A stretch of 35,991 bases of DNA from Candidatus Azobacteroides sp. (GTDB taxonomy: Bacteria > Bacteroidota > Bacteroidia > Bacteroidales > WRGA01): the NCBI GenBank assembly GCA_021201815.1, contig JAJQEC010000082.1:1-35991 (forward strand), written 5' to 3'. Made by a program: the position numbers and the translations under genes. The notes under the pieces were generated by a model. It was not told the DNA's origin. It worked only from the letters and a program-made list of their open reading frames with translations, and searched no databases. Positions 7,647-16,653 of the stretch are shown piece by piece; position 1 is the first letter of the stretch, and every line of letters starts with the position of its first letter.

Positions 7647-7729
7647 TGAGCTTTTCTTAATTAAGGAAGTTATTTTTTAATTAAGTATGTATTCATTAGT
7701 ATAATTAACACATTTATTGCATCATTAAA

Positions 7730-8929
7730 ATGCCGACATCATCTCTACGTGGAGTCGCTATGCCAGCCTCTCCCATCAGGAAATTAGTTCCTTTGTCCAA
7801 CAAGGCCAAAGAAAGAGGAATCAAAGTATACCATTTAAATATCGGTCAACCTGATTTGCCTACTCCTGAAGTCGCGATGAATGCGGTTAAAAATATAGAT
7901 CGTAAAATTTTAGAATACAGCCCGAGTGAAGGAATCAAGAGCTATCGCGAAAAGCTGATACCTTATTATGCAAAGTTTGATATCAATGTTTCTATAGATG
8001 ACATTATTATAACTACAGGAGGATCTGAAGCCGTTTTATTTTCTTTTCTTTCCTGCCTGGATCCGGGAGATGAAATTATTGTGCCGGAACCGGCGTATGC
8101 CAATTATATGGCTTTTGCTATTTCTGCCGGTGCCGTAATAAAAACGATTCCCTCTTCTATTGAAGATGGATTTGCCCTGCCTTCTATTGAAAAATTCGAA
8201 GCACTTGTTACAAAACGGACCAAAGGAATTCTTATTTGTAACCCGAATAATCCGACAGGTACGTTATACAGTTGGAATGAAATGAACCAGATCCGTGACC
8301 TGGTCAAAAAATATAATCTATTCCTGTTCTCTGATGAAGTATACCGGGAATTCTGTTATGGTGATTCTCCTTATATTTCCGCTTTTCATCTGGAAGGAAT
8401 CGAAGAGCATGCGATCCTGATTGACAGTGTTTCGAAAAGGTACAGTGAGTGTGGTATTCGTGTCGGTGCTTTGATCACAAAGAATAAAGAAGTTCGTACG
8501 GCTGTCATGAAGTTCTGTCAGGCACGCCTTAGTCCGCCCCTACTTGGTCAGCTAATTGCAGAAGCATCGTTGGATGCTCCGGCGGAATACATGGAATGTA
8601 TTTACAATGAATATGTGGAAAGGCGGAATTTCCTGATCGAAGGAATTAATAAAATACCCGGCTGTTACTCTCCGCTTCCAATGGGCGCATTTTATACGCT
8701 GGCTAAATTACCGGTAGATGATGCGGATAAGTTCTGTTCCTGGTGTTTAAGTGACTTCGAATACAAAGGACAAACTGTTTTCATGGCTCCGGCTTCCGGT
8801 TTTTATACCTGCCCCGGCCTGGGAGTAAATCAGGTCCGGATTGCCTATGTGCTTAACCGGGAAGATCTGGCCGCCGCACTCGAAGTGTTGGAAAAAGCGC
8901 TGGAAGCATATCCGGGGAGAACCTTATAA
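7730..8929 (+). CDS. PLP-dependent class I/II aminotransferase (aspartate aminotransferase-like)
   Basis: 399 residues, fold type I. Visible PLP-site residues: LNIGQPDLPTP (36-46), TTGGSEAV (95-102), NPNNPTG (171-177), SDEVY with Asp202 contacting the pyridine nitrogen, the Schiff-base lysine Lys236 in DSVSKRYSECGIRVG, and Arg244 for the phosphate. The overall pattern (RGVAMPASPIRKL start, SKRYSxCGxRxG) is the Bacteroidota group usually annotated as aspartate or generic aminotransferase. Substrate cannot be read from sequence. It is monocistronic and converges with the rhamnose operon across a shared terminator. Confidence 0.9.
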   Translation: MPTSSLRGVAMPASPIRKLVPLSNKAKERGIKVYHLNIGQPDLPTPEVAMNAVKNIDRKILEYSPSEGIKSYREKLIPYYAKFDINVSIDDIIITTGGSEAVLFSFLSCLDPGDEIIVPEPAYANYMAFAISAGAVIKTIPSSIEDGFALPSIEKFEALVTKRTKGILICNPNNPTGTLYSWNEMNQIRDLVKKYNLFLFSDEVYREFCYGDSPYISAFHLEGIEEHAILIDSVSKRYSECGIRVGALITKNKEVRTAVMKFCQARLSPPLLGQLIAEASLDAPAEYMECIYNEYVERRNFLIEGINKIPGCYSPLPMGAFYTLAKLPVDDADKFCSWCLSDFEYKGQTVFMAPASGFYTCPGLGVNQVRIAYVLNREDLAAALEVLEKALEAYPGRTL

Positions 8930-8942
8930 AAAAGATAAAAGT

Positions 8943-8996
8943 AAAAAGTAAAAGGTAAAAATGGAAGGATACTCTTCTTTCTACCTTTTACTTTTT
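8943..8996. terminator. Bidirectional terminator between aminotransferase and fucO
   Basis: AAAAAGTAAAAGGTA (8943-8957) pairs perfectly with its complement at 8982-8996, loop of 24 bases, with A/T runs on both sides. Both converging genes end within 15 bases of it. The GTAAAAGG unit recurs at 11041-11066 and resembles the hairpin at 798-837. Confidence 0.75.
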
Positions 8997-9007
8997 ATTT
9001 TTTACCT

Positions 9008-10171
9008 TTATAAGGCTTTTCTATATAAGGCCTCTATTTCTTCTACGGTAACAGGACGGGGATTCCCTCCTGTACATACATCATTGAAAGCTGCCTGAGC
9101 CAGTTCCGGAATATCTCCTTCTTTTACTCCTATTTCCCGAAGTTTCTGAGGAATCCGGATGCTTAAGGAAAGTTGTTTCACGGCATTTACCGCTGCTTCA
9201 ATGCCATCTTCCACACTCATTTTTTCGGCACCTTCAATTCCAAAGGCTTTTGCAATGTCTTTGTACTTAGAACCGGCATCCGATTGTGCATTAAATTCCA
9301 TCACATAAGGCAATAACAACGCATTAGCCACTCCATGTGGCGTATCGTAAAAAGCACCTAACGGATGTGCCATAGAGTGTACAATTCCCAATCCTACATT
9401 TGAAAATCCCATTCCGGCAATATATTGAGCGAGAGCCATTCCTTCGCGAGCCTCTTTATCCTCAGGATAATCCACTGCATTTTTCAGATGTTTATGTACC
9501 AGCTCCATGGCTTTGACTTCAAACATATCCGACATTTCCCAGGCACCGGGAGTAAGAAAAGACTCGATCGCATGCGTAAGGGCATCCATTCCGGTAGCTG
9601 CTGTAAGTCCTTTGGGCATGGAATACATCAATTCCGGATCGATTATGGCTACTACCGGGATGTCATTTGGGTCTACGCAAACCATCTTCTTTCTGGATTT
9701 CTCATCGGTAATCACATAATTTATGGTTACTTCCGCAGCCGTTCCTGCCGTTGTGGGAATAGCAATCAAAGGAATCGATTTCTGTCTGGTCTCTGCCACT
9801 CCTTCCAGAGAAACGACATCATAAAATTCAGGATTAGCGACAATAATCCCAATCCCTTTTGCCGTATCTATCGCTGAACCACCTCCAAGAGCAAGGATAA
9901 AATCCGCTCCTGATTTCTTAAAAGCATCTACTCCTGCCTGTACATTCGTTACAGTCGGATTTGCTTTTAACTCACAAAAAATTTCATAAGGAATAGAAGC
10001 CTTTTCCAGCACTTCTTCAATCTCTTTGGCCACTCCGAAACGGATAAGATCTTTATCCGTCACAAAAAAGGCTTTTTTAAACCCTCTTCTTTTTACCTCC
10101 GTGGCAATCTCTGCACGCGATCCGGCACCATGGTAAGAAGTTTCATTTAATATTATACGATTAACCGCCAT
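9008..10171 (-). CDS. fucO: Lactaldehyde reductase (iron-containing alcohol dehydrogenase)
   Basis: 387 residues, typical for group III iron-dependent alcohol dehydrogenases. Reduces L-lactaldehyde to L-1,2-propanediol with NADH, disposing of the lactaldehyde made by the aldolase next to it. NAD-binding GGGSAIDTAKG at residues 96-106; metal ligands Asp196 and His200 in GMDALTHAIE, His265 in GIVHSMAHP, and His279 in DTPHG. Last gene of the rhamnose operon, 51 bases after rhaD. In Bacteroides the equivalent operon gene has been called rhaO. Complete, no missing residues. Confidence 0.93.
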   Translation of the reverse strand: MAVNRIILNETSYHGAGSRAEIATEVKRRGFKKAFFVTDKDLIRFGVAKEIEEVLEKASIPYEIFCELKANPTVTNVQAGVDAFKKSGADFILALGGGSAIDTAKGIGIIVANPEFYDVVSLEGVAETRQKSIPLIAIPTTAGTAAEVTINYVITDEKSRKKMVCVDPNDIPVVAIIDPELMYSMPKGLTAATGMDALTHAIESFLTPGAWEMSDMFEVKAMELVHKHLKNAVDYPEDKEAREGMALAQYIAGMGFSNVGLGIVHSMAHPLGAFYDTPHGVANALLLPYVMEFNAQSDAGSKYKDIAKAFGIEGAEKMSVEDGIEAAVNAVKQLSLSIRIPQKLREIGVKEGDIPELAQAAFNDVCTGGNPRPVTVEEIEALYRKAL

Positions 10172-10222
10172 ATAAAAAAAATAAGATAATTATAAATCGT
10201 TTCAACGCTTCCCCGTCCGTTT

Positions 10223-11035
10223 TTACTTCGGTAAATTAAAAGCGAGTTTCAACTCTTCCATTTGTTCGATAGTAGTTCCTTCCGGTTCAAAACCCATGGA
10301 TTTTGCAGTAAGATAAATCTGGGCTGCTTTTGATAACGTATCTACCATATCAAAGGCCTCCATAATATTTTCACCGACTGCCGTAACACCATGTTTCTCC
10401 CACATTACCACATCATATTCTTCCAGTTCTTTCAGGGTAGCATCTGCTAATTCGAAAGAGCTCGGCATGGCATAAGGAATAATTCCCAGTCCCCGGGGAC
10501 AGAATGCACGGGTCTCCGGAATCATGCTCCAAAGGAGATAAGTCAATTTGTCCTTTTCCAGAAAAGCCGGATGATGGGTCATCGCTATCAGATCAATCGG
10601 ATGTGTATGTAGCGCTGCTTTATAGGAAGATCCTTTTCCGATCAGATAATTATGCATAGATAAATGAGAAGCCAGTTCGGAAGTAGGCTTCACCGGCTTG
10701 TCGGCAATAATCTCATAACTTGCACAATCATCAAGAATACGTATGACAGAGCCGTTCTCCATCGGCCACCTTGCCAAATCCCGCATCCGTTTATTTGTTC
10801 CTTTACAGAAGAAATAGGTTCCTTTCAGATAAGGCAATTCCCTTCCGATCGGAATTTTCTCACTGACAGGAAGCATAGTTCTTATTTCTTCATCTATACT
10901 GTCCGTAACATTCACAGTAATATTTCCACCGTTTCTTTCCGCCCAGCCCTTTTGCCAGAGATATCCGGCCACTTCACTTACATCTGCCACTTCCCGTGCC
11001 AATGCAGGGCGATTATCCAAAATTGAATGTGTCAT
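10223..11035 (-). CDS. rhaD: Rhamnulose-1-phosphate aldolase
   Basis: 270 residues, class II (zinc) aldolase that splits L-rhamnulose 1-phosphate into DHAP and L-lactaldehyde. Zinc ligands His143 and His145 in ALHTHPIDL and His215 in WEKHGVTAVG; catalytic acid Glu120 in TSELASH; phosphate-binding NGGNIT (35-40). The length and the fold order match RhaD rather than FucA or AraD. Fourth gene of the operon, between the permease and lactaldehyde reductase; a hairpin occupies the 69-base gap upstream. Confidence 0.95.
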   Translation of the reverse strand: MTHSILDNRPALAREVADVSEVAGYLWQKGWAERNGGNITVNVTDSIDEEIRTMLPVSEKIPIGRELPYLKGTYFFCKGTNKRMRDLARWPMENGSVIRILDDCASYEIIADKPVKPTSELASHLSMHNYLIGKGSSYKAALHTHPIDLIAMTHHPAFLEKDKLTYLLWSMIPETRAFCPRGLGIIPYAMPSSFELADATLKELEEYDVVMWEKHGVTAVGENIMEAFDMVDTLSKAAQIYLTAKSMGFEPEGTTIEQMEELKLAFNLPK

Positions 11036-11046
11036 TTTATAAAAGG

Positions 11047-11098
11047 TAAAAGGTAAAAGGTAAAAGATGAATAAAATCCATCTTTACCTTTTCACCTT
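11047..11098 (-). promoter_or_regulatory. Intra-operon hairpin between rhaT and rhaD
   Basis: Tandem GGTAAAA units (three copies, 11041-11066) are nearly complementary to CCATCTTTACCTTTTCACC (11078-11096), giving a bulged stem of about 18-20 bp in the rhaT-rhaD gap. Inside a co-directional operon it may be an attenuator or an mRNA-stability element rather than a full terminator. Confidence 0.5.
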
Positions 11099-11104
11099 AG
11101 TTAG

Positions 11105-12139
11105 TTATTTTGTTAGTTGAGGAAAGATGATAGAAAAGACAAGGATAATTAACCCTGTCATCAAGACAATAATTGTCTTTTGTCCTGCACCCTTCCATTC
11201 TTTCAGGACAATTCCCCATACATTACTGAAAAGTACATTCAGGGACATTAATATACTCCAGGAGAATGCCATCATTACACTGCCCGGTTCAAAGAAGCTT
11301 TGTCCAACACCCAAACCGAAAAACTGGGAATACCAGAGTAGTCCGGCAAGAGCACAAAACAAAAGGTTATTCACCCAGACGTCACCTGTTGTATTTTTAT
11401 AGTCGGAAAATGTATTATTCTTATAGTTCCGGAACAGGCAATAAGAAGCATTCGTAATAAATCCTCCCATTGTTACAAGTAATATCACCGGATTCAACAC
11501 CAGCAGATCTTTCGCCCCTGATTGAAGCAGGTTTTCTTTTATGGCTGCTCCCGATTCCAGTCCCAGATTAAAACAGGCGCTCATCACCCCCGCCAGCAAA
11601 GCAATAAGAAGACCTTTCTTCAAAGCAAAATCTTTTACTGCTTTCTTCTTTTCTTCTTCCGTCATATTTTTCGACTTCAGGGATCCGGCATATCCGATTA
11701 CGGCAATACCGGCAATAGCAATACTTACACCGGTAAGCAGGACCAGCCCGTCTCCTTCAAACAGATGATCCCCTTTCAGTAAAGCCGGAATCAACGTACC
11801 GAAAGCAGAGCAGGTGCCCAGTGCCAGGGATTGACCCAGTGCAATACCCAGGAAACGCATGCTCAACCCAAAAGTTAATCCGCCGATTCCCCAGAGTATT
11901 CCATAGCAGATGCATTTCCATATATCATTCCCGGCAGACAATAACACCTGACCGAGTGAAGTTCCCTCAGGTACAGCAAACAGAGCACCTATGAAAGGAA
12001 AAACAAGCCACGCAAAAACACCCTGTGTCAGCCAGAAACTTTCCCAGGACCAGTTTTTTACTTTCTTAATAGGGACATAAGAACTGGATTGGCCGAAACT
12101 GCCAATAGCAATAATAATTAATCCGATAATTGTATTCAT
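11105..12139 (-). CDS. rhaT: L-rhamnose/proton symporter
   Basis: 344 residues and about ten hydrophobic membrane segments, including residues 1-16, a segment near GVFAWLVFPFIGALFAV, two glycine-rich helices around GILWGIGGLTFGLSMRFLGIALGQSLALG, and a final helix IIVLMTGLIILVFSIIF. Length, the SFGQSSSYVPIKKVKNWSWE start and the GIGGLTFG motif match the RhaT sugar:H+ symporter family in the inner membrane. Third gene of the operon: the isomerase is 133 bases upstream and the aldolase 69 bases downstream. The Bacteroides name is rhaP. Confidence 0.95.
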   Translation of the reverse strand: MNTIIGLIIIAIGSFGQSSSYVPIKKVKNWSWESFWLTQGVFAWLVFPFIGALFAVPEGTSLGQVLLSAGNDIWKCICYGILWGIGGLTFGLSMRFLGIALGQSLALGTCSAFGTLIPALLKGDHLFEGDGLVLLTGVSIAIAGIAVIGYAGSLKSKNMTEEEKKKAVKDFALKKGLLIALLAGVMSACFNLGLESGAAIKENLLQSGAKDLLVLNPVILLVTMGGFITNASYCLFRNYKNNTFSDYKNTTGDVWVNNLLFCALAGLLWYSQFFGLGVGQSFFEPGSVMMAFSWSILMSLNVLFSNVWGIVLKEWKGAGQKTIIVLMTGLIILVFSIIFPQLTK

Positions 12140-12272
12140 AGTATGGTAGAAATATATGTAACCGTAAATAAAACCGAATAAGAATAACTATTAAATTTCA
12201 ATTCCCCAATAAAACACACTCTTAATTCGAACTCTTATCCGGTTTCATTTTTATCTTTATCCGGAGAAATCT

Positions 12273-13532
12273 TTATCCCCTTTTTGAAGTCACTTCTTTT
12301 TCATATTGTTGTACTTCTGTAATATAATCTTCCCCTACCGCAATATTATTCTTCAGGCAGAAGTAATCCCATATGGCATTCCAGGGTAATCCTTTCGCCT
12401 CTTCCAGTAAAGCCAGCCTTTCAAAATACTGTCCGTTATTTTCATATTGTCGCAATTGAGTTACCGGTTCCAGTAATCCCTGCAGGAATGCTTTCTGGGT
12501 AGCACGAATACCAATTACATAGGCACCGAGCCTATTAATAGAAGCATCGAAATAATCAAGGCCGATATGTACCCGGTCCAGTGCATCTGCCCGTACAATT
12601 TCTTTTGCAAGATCGGTTACATCGTCATTCAGGATGGTAACATGGTCAGAATCCCAACGAATCGGACGGCTTACATGCAACATAATTTCGGGAGTAAACA
12701 GCAACAATGAAGAAATCTTATCAGCAACACTTTCCGACAAATGGAAATGTCCGGTATCCAGTGTGACGATCTTTTGTTTTTTAGCTCCATAGCCCAGATA
12801 AAAATCATAAGAGCCCACTGTATAACTCTCCAGCGCAATGCCGAATAATTTTGCCTCGATACAGTCCTTCATATTTTTGTATTCCGTACGGAAAATGGTA
12901 TCCAGTGATTGTTCCAGGATACGGCGGTATTCGTACCGGTTTACGGTAAGATCCTTCATTCCATCATGAATCCACAGGTTCATGATACAGGGGTCATTCT
13001 GATATTTACCCATTTCTTCGGAAATCAGGCGGCAACGTCTGGTATGCTCAATCCAGAAATCACGGATTTCCTTATCCGGATTTGCCAGGGTCAGGTCTCC
13101 GCTCTTCGGATGTCCGAACGAAGTAGAATTAAAATCCAGTTTCAGCCCTTTTTCTTTTGCCCACTGCATCCAGCTTGTAAAATGGGAAGGTTCTATTTCA
13201 TCCCGGTCTACTATTTTATCACCGAAATCCCCGTAAATCGCATGCAGATTCAGACGATGATGGCCTCCTACAAGAGTCAGCACCTTCTCGATATCTTTAC
13301 GGATCTCATCGATGTTACGGGCTTTCCCGGGATAATTCCCGGTAGCCTGAATGCCCCCGCCTCCTACATTATCCAGATTTTCAAACCCGGTTACATCATC
13401 TGCCTGCCAGCAGTGAATGGAAATAGAGATTTTCTGCAACTTTTCCAGTGCATTGTCTACATCTACTCCGACAGCAGCATATCTTTCCTTCGCTATTTCA
13501 TAGGATTTCTGTACTAATTCATCTTTTCTCAT
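12273..13532 (-). CDS. rhaA: L-rhamnose isomerase
   Basis: 419 residues, the classical RhaA length. Converts L-rhamnose to L-rhamnulose, metal dependent (Mn/Co/Zn). The start region ends in SIHCWQADDVTGFE (38-51), a family hallmark. Metal ligands are seen at Glu226, Asp259, His262 in LDTGHFHLSES, His286, Asp294 and Asp296 in RWDSDHV, and Asp326 in GLDYFDASINR. No odd substitutions. It follows the kinase by 20 bases. Called rhaI in Bacteroides. The 133-base gap to rhaT shows no clear -7 box, so I take it as one operon. Confidence 0.96.
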   Translation of the reverse strand: MRKDELVQKSYEIAKERYAAVGVDVDNALEKLQKISISIHCWQADDVTGFENLDNVGGGGIQATGNYPGKARNIDEIRKDIEKVLTLVGGHHRLNLHAIYGDFGDKIVDRDEIEPSHFTSWMQWAKEKGLKLDFNSTSFGHPKSGDLTLANPDKEIRDFWIEHTRRCRLISEEMGKYQNDPCIMNLWIHDGMKDLTVNRYEYRRILEQSLDTIFRTEYKNMKDCIEAKLFGIALESYTVGSYDFYLGYGAKKQKIVTLDTGHFHLSESVADKISSLLLFTPEIMLHVSRPIRWDSDHVTILNDDVTDLAKEIVRADALDRVHIGLDYFDASINRLGAYVIGIRATQKAFLQGLLEPVTQLRQYENNGQYFERLALLEEAKGLPWNAIWDYFCLKNNIAVGEDYITEVQQYEKEVTSKRG

Positions 13533-13552
13533 GGTTGTGTTTATTTAAATGT

Positions 13553-15037
13553 TTATTCGGATAAATCAATGATTGATAAAAACTTATCATAAGCTGTTTT
13601 CCATTGTTCCTGATCTTGTGGATAAAATGTTTCCGGAGATACAGAATTACGGACAACGGTTCTTATTTCCGATAAAGAGGAAACAAAACCCAATCCTTTT
13701 GCCTGCATCATTACGTTTCCCAATGCCGTAGCTTCTGCCGGACCTGCCACCACCGGCATGCCAATTGCATTAGCGGTAGATTGGTTCAACAGGTTATTCC
13801 GGGAACCACCCCCAATGACATGTAATTTTTCAATCACAAAGGGAGCCATCTTCTGAAGGCAGGATAATACATACTTATATTTGAGGGCCAGACTGTCAAA
13901 AATACAACGGATAAATTCCGCATTCCGTTGCGGAACATGTTGATTCATTTTCCTGCAATATACAGCAATCGCCTTTGTCATGCTGTCCGGATTGGCGAAT
14001 GAAGGATCATCCGGGTCAATAAGAAACTGAAAAGCGGGTACGGATTCCGATAATTCCACAATTTCCTCATACGTATATTCCACTCCCTTACCTTCCCATT
14101 CTTTCCGGCATTGCTCCAGAAGCCACATGCCCGTAATATTTTTAAGGAAACGGGTTGTTCCTTCCACACCCCCTTCATTGGTGAAGTTGAGGTTAAAACT
14201 CGCCTCATTTATAACCGGATCTTTTATTTCTATTCCCATCAAAGACCAGGTACCGGAACTTAAGTAAGCCACCCTTTCATTTTCAGCAGGCATCGCAACA
14301 ATGGCAGACCCGGTGTCGTGCCCGGCTACGGCCACTACTTTGACAGGGTTCAGGTTACATTCTTTCCGGAGTATTTCTGTTACCTCTCCGAGTACTTCTC
14401 CCGGCATTACTATCGGAGGCAGAATACTTGCAGGAGCGCCAACGGGTTCTAATAGCTTTGTTTCGAATTGTTTTGTATAAGGGTTCAGGATTTGTGAAGT
14501 AGAAGCAATCGTATATTCACATATCTTTTTTCCGGTAAGTAAATAAGACAACGCATCGGGTATAAACAATATATTTTCCGCATATTCCAATGCCGAGCAA
14601 GCCTCTTTCTTTGCCGCATACAACTGGAAAAGACTGTTGAAATTCATGATCTGGATTCCCGTTGCCTCATATACTTCTTTCCTGGGTATTTTCTTAAAAT
14701 AGGCTTCCGGCACTCCATTGGTATACGGATCCCGGTATGCACGTGGCAGCCCCAGGAAACTCCCATCCGGAGCGACATATACGAAATCAACCCCCCATGT
14801 ATCAATCCCGATCGAATCCGGTTGTGTTCCTCTGTCTGCTGCTATTCGTAATCCTCTCTTAAGTTCTTCAAATAAATAATAAATGTTCCAGTAAAATTTA
14901 TCTCCTACTTTTGTAAGGGTATTCGGAAACCGGGTCAGTTCTTCCATTTCTATTTTTCCATCCCGGAAAGTCGCAAGAATAGAACGTCCGCTGGTTGCCC
15001 CCAGATCGAACGCAAAAAAATAATGTGTGTCAGTCAT
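13553..15037 (-). CDS. rhaB: Rhamnulokinase
   Basis: 494 residues, FGGY carbohydrate kinase. Phosphorylates L-rhamnulose at O1 with ATP. The phosphate-1 motif is FAFDLGATSGRS (residues 8-19, Asp11); the sugar site is GIDTWGVDF (77-85); the catalytic base is Asp241 in AVAGHDTGSA; an adenosine-site glycine run GGGSRNN lies near residue 415. First gene of the operon, 20 bases before the isomerase, and 22 bases after a -7 box (15060-15067). Named rhaK in Bacteroides. Confidence 0.95.
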   Translation of the reverse strand: MTDTHYFFAFDLGATSGRSILATFRDGKIEMEELTRFPNTLTKVGDKFYWNIYYLFEELKRGLRIAADRGTQPDSIGIDTWGVDFVYVAPDGSFLGLPRAYRDPYTNGVPEAYFKKIPRKEVYEATGIQIMNFNSLFQLYAAKKEACSALEYAENILFIPDALSYLLTGKKICEYTIASTSQILNPYTKQFETKLLEPVGAPASILPPIVMPGEVLGEVTEILRKECNLNPVKVVAVAGHDTGSAIVAMPAENERVAYLSSGTWSLMGIEIKDPVINEASFNLNFTNEGGVEGTTRFLKNITGMWLLEQCRKEWEGKGVEYTYEEIVELSESVPAFQFLIDPDDPSFANPDSMTKAIAVYCRKMNQHVPQRNAEFIRCIFDSLALKYKYVLSCLQKMAPFVIEKLHVIGGGSRNNLLNQSTANAIGMPVVAGPAEATALGNVMMQAKGLGFVSSLSEIRTVVRNSVSPETFYPQDQEQWKTAYDKFLSIIDLSE

Positions 15038-15059
15038 GATATCTTTCTTAATAATGAAG

Positions 15060-15067
15060 CAAAATTA
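15060..15067 (-). promoter_or_regulatory. -7 box of the rhamnose operon
   Basis: On the minus strand TAATTTTG, an exact TAnnTTTG, 22 bases before the rhaB ATG. No TTTG is found 19-21 bases upstream, which fits a promoter that needs an activator. Confidence 0.65.
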
Positions 15068-15097
15068 AAGGTTATTGCTAAGGAGGACACTAATGAT

Positions 15098-15216
15098 TTT
15101 GACCGATCTACTTAAGAATTTGACACAAATGGCTTATTCAAAAAAAGGGTTAAAAACCTTCTTATTAAATTTTTATGATTAAATTTGCTTTTTGAGGTTT
15201 ATGAATTTGATTTGAC
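15098..15216. promoter_or_regulatory. Candidate RhaR (AraC-type) operator half-sites
   Basis: TTTGAC occurs at 15098-15103 and 15119-15124, in direct orientation exactly 21 bp (two helical turns) apart, about 45-70 bases upstream of the predicted rhaB transcript start. A third copy is at 15211-15216, just before the regulator's ATG, with related TTTGAG (15191) and TTTGAT (15206). Spaced direct half-sites are typical of AraC-family activators. The link to this regulator is inferred. Confidence 0.5.
15180..15187 (+). promoter_or_regulatory. -7 box for the AraC-type regulator
   Basis: TAAATTTG, exact TAnnTTTG, 35 bases before the regulator's ATG. The downstream TTTGAC copies overlap the expected transcript start, which would suit autoregulation. 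Confidence 0.5.
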
Positions 15217-15222
15217 ATCACT

Positions 15223-16131
15223 ATGAAAGGTATCCGTTCCGAGGAAGCGATCCATTACCGCTATCTGATTGCCAATGAGCAGGACTTATTATGGGGGCTG
15301 ACTATAAATACCATCGGCCGCCAGACCATTCGTCAACATGAAAGTTATCCCCCCAACCAACATCCGACCCGGTATCTTTTTTCTGTAGAGAAGGGGAGAA
15401 TACTGAGTGAATACCAGTTATTATATATTACCCAGGGCTCCGGCACGTTTCAGTCTTCTTCCTGCAGACAAATGCAGGTAAAAGCCGGAAGTATGTTTCT
15501 TTTATTTCCGGACGAATGGCATTCTTACAAACCGGATGCTTCTACCGGCTGGGAAGAATTCTGGATCGGATTTAAAGGGGAGAATATTGATTATCAGGTT
15601 AAGAACGGATTTTTCAACAGGCAAAAGCCTGTCTTCTTTGTAGGAATATTGGAGGAGATCGTACAATTGTACGAACAGGGGATTTCTGTAGCAAAAGAGC
15701 AGAAAACCGGATTCCAACAGATGTTGGCCGGTATTGTTACTCATCTGCTTGGACTGGCCTATTCATTAAATAAGTACCAGAGCTTTGAAAATCTGAATGT
15801 AACCGACCAGATAAATAAAGCAAAAATATTGTTTGCGGATAATTTTCAGCAAGATATTAACCTGGAAGAAGTAGCTAAAGAGATTAATATGAGTTATTCG
15901 TGGTTTCGCAGGCTTTTTAAAAAATATACCGGATTCTCTCCTGCCCAATATATCCATGAGTTACGGCTTCAACACAGCAAAGTATTGTTGACCAATACTA
16001 ACCTGACAATTAAAGAGATTGCCTTTAAAAGCGGTTTTGAATACCTGGAATACTTTTGTACTGCCTTTAAAAATAAAACAAAAATGACTCCGGTACAATA
16101 CCGGGAATTTACACAAGGGAAAAATATATAA
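15223..16131 (+). CDS. rhaR: AraC-family regulator of rhamnose use
   Basis: 302 residues. The N-terminal half (about 45-120) is a sugar-sensing AraC-type cupin (LLYITQGSGTFQ...GSMFLLFPDEWHSYKP). The C-terminal half has two helix-turn-helix units: about 213-234 (LEEVAKEINMSYSWFRRLFKKYTG) and 262-285 (IKEIAFKSGFEYLEYFCTAFKN), ending in TKMTPVQYRE, the AraC signature. It is divergent from the rhamnose operon with 185 bases between. In Bacteroides thetaiotaomicron the rha operon is controlled by an AraC-type activator RhaR; the same placement supports that role here, though the effector is inferred. Confidence 0.85.
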   Translation: MKGIRSEEAIHYRYLIANEQDLLWGLTINTIGRQTIRQHESYPPNQHPTRYLFSVEKGRILSEYQLLYITQGSGTFQSSSCRQMQVKAGSMFLLFPDEWHSYKPDASTGWEEFWIGFKGENIDYQVKNGFFNRQKPVFFVGILEEIVQLYEQGISVAKEQKTGFQQMLAGIVTHLLGLAYSLNKYQSFENLNVTDQINKAKILFADNFQQDINLEEVAKEINMSYSWFRRLFKKYTGFSPAQYIHELRLQHSKVLLTNTNLTIKEIAFKSGFEYLEYFCTAFKNKTKMTPVQYREFTQGKNI

Positions 16132-16172
16132 TTTTTTCTATCTCACCAAAGGGATATTTATAAAAACAGAAA

Positions 16173-16240
16173 AGACGCGGAAACCATAATTTGGAGATAA
16201 TTCTTATTTTCTCCGGTTGAAGTTTCCGCATCTTGCTGCT
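16173..16240. terminator. Hairpin terminator between rhaR and the 16257 gene
   Basis: AGACGCGGAAAC (16173-16184) pairs with GTTTCCGCATCT (16222-16233) with one mismatch; a second smaller hairpin (GGAGATAA with TTATTTTCTCC) sits in its loop. CTTTTT follows on the plus strand. It lies between two converging genes and may serve both. Confidence 0.6.
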
Positions 16241-16256
16241 TTTTAACAAATAATTC

Positions 16257-16640
16257 TTATCTACCGGAATCCTTCCTTTTTATTCTTAAGAAAAACAGAT
16301 AGTATAAAGGAATTAACAATAAGAAATAGATTCCATTTTCCAACGGTACGGTATTTTCTCCGATAGCCAGACCGGAATCCCAGTCATTATTCTCATTGAA
16401 ATCCACAGCGGCCTGAAGCTGTTCATCTGTCATCTTTTCAAAATAATTTGCATCCTCATCTTTCGGACTATTATCAGAGAAAATACGATCCCTGTGTTTA
16501 TCGGAAACTCTGGTTTCATAAATCTCTTTTTTTTCTTTTTCTTTAAAAAAATCATCCATAGGATAACCGAATATACAGATTGGTATCAGATACAATAGGA
16601 TAAGACAGGCAAAAAATATGTTTTTACTGGTTCGTTTCAT
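16257..16640 (-). CDS. Small membrane-anchored protein with a P-x-x-N-G C-terminal tail
   Basis: 127 residues, family not recognised. An N-terminal hydrophobic stretch (8-25) reads as a signal peptide or anchor; the middle (30-95) is highly charged and soluble (DDFFKEKEKKEIYE...); the end is VPLENG (98-103), a membrane helix (104-119), then RIKRK and a polar end. That tripartite tail (short Pro/Gly motif, helix, basic residues) resembles envelope sorting tails. The gene starts 13 bases after the large type IX-secreted protein, same strand, so the two are almost certainly co-transcribed and it may help export, anchor or process it. Partner role is inferred. Confidence 0.65.
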   Translation of the reverse strand: MKRTSKNIFFACLILLYLIPICIFGYPMDDFFKEKEKKEIYETRVSDKHRDRIFSDNSPKDEDANYFEKMTDEQLQAAVDFNENNDWDSGLAIGENTVPLENGIYFLLLIPLYYLFFLRIKRKDSGR

Positions 16641-16653
16641 TCCTGTATATTAT

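Noticed and set aside
9425..9877. 150-codon plus-strand frame opposite fucO
   Set aside because: Antisense shadow of an intact enzyme; composition is low-complexity and there is no promoter.
12909..13517. 202-codon plus-strand frame opposite rhaA
   Set aside because: Antisense shadow of a fully conserved isomerase.
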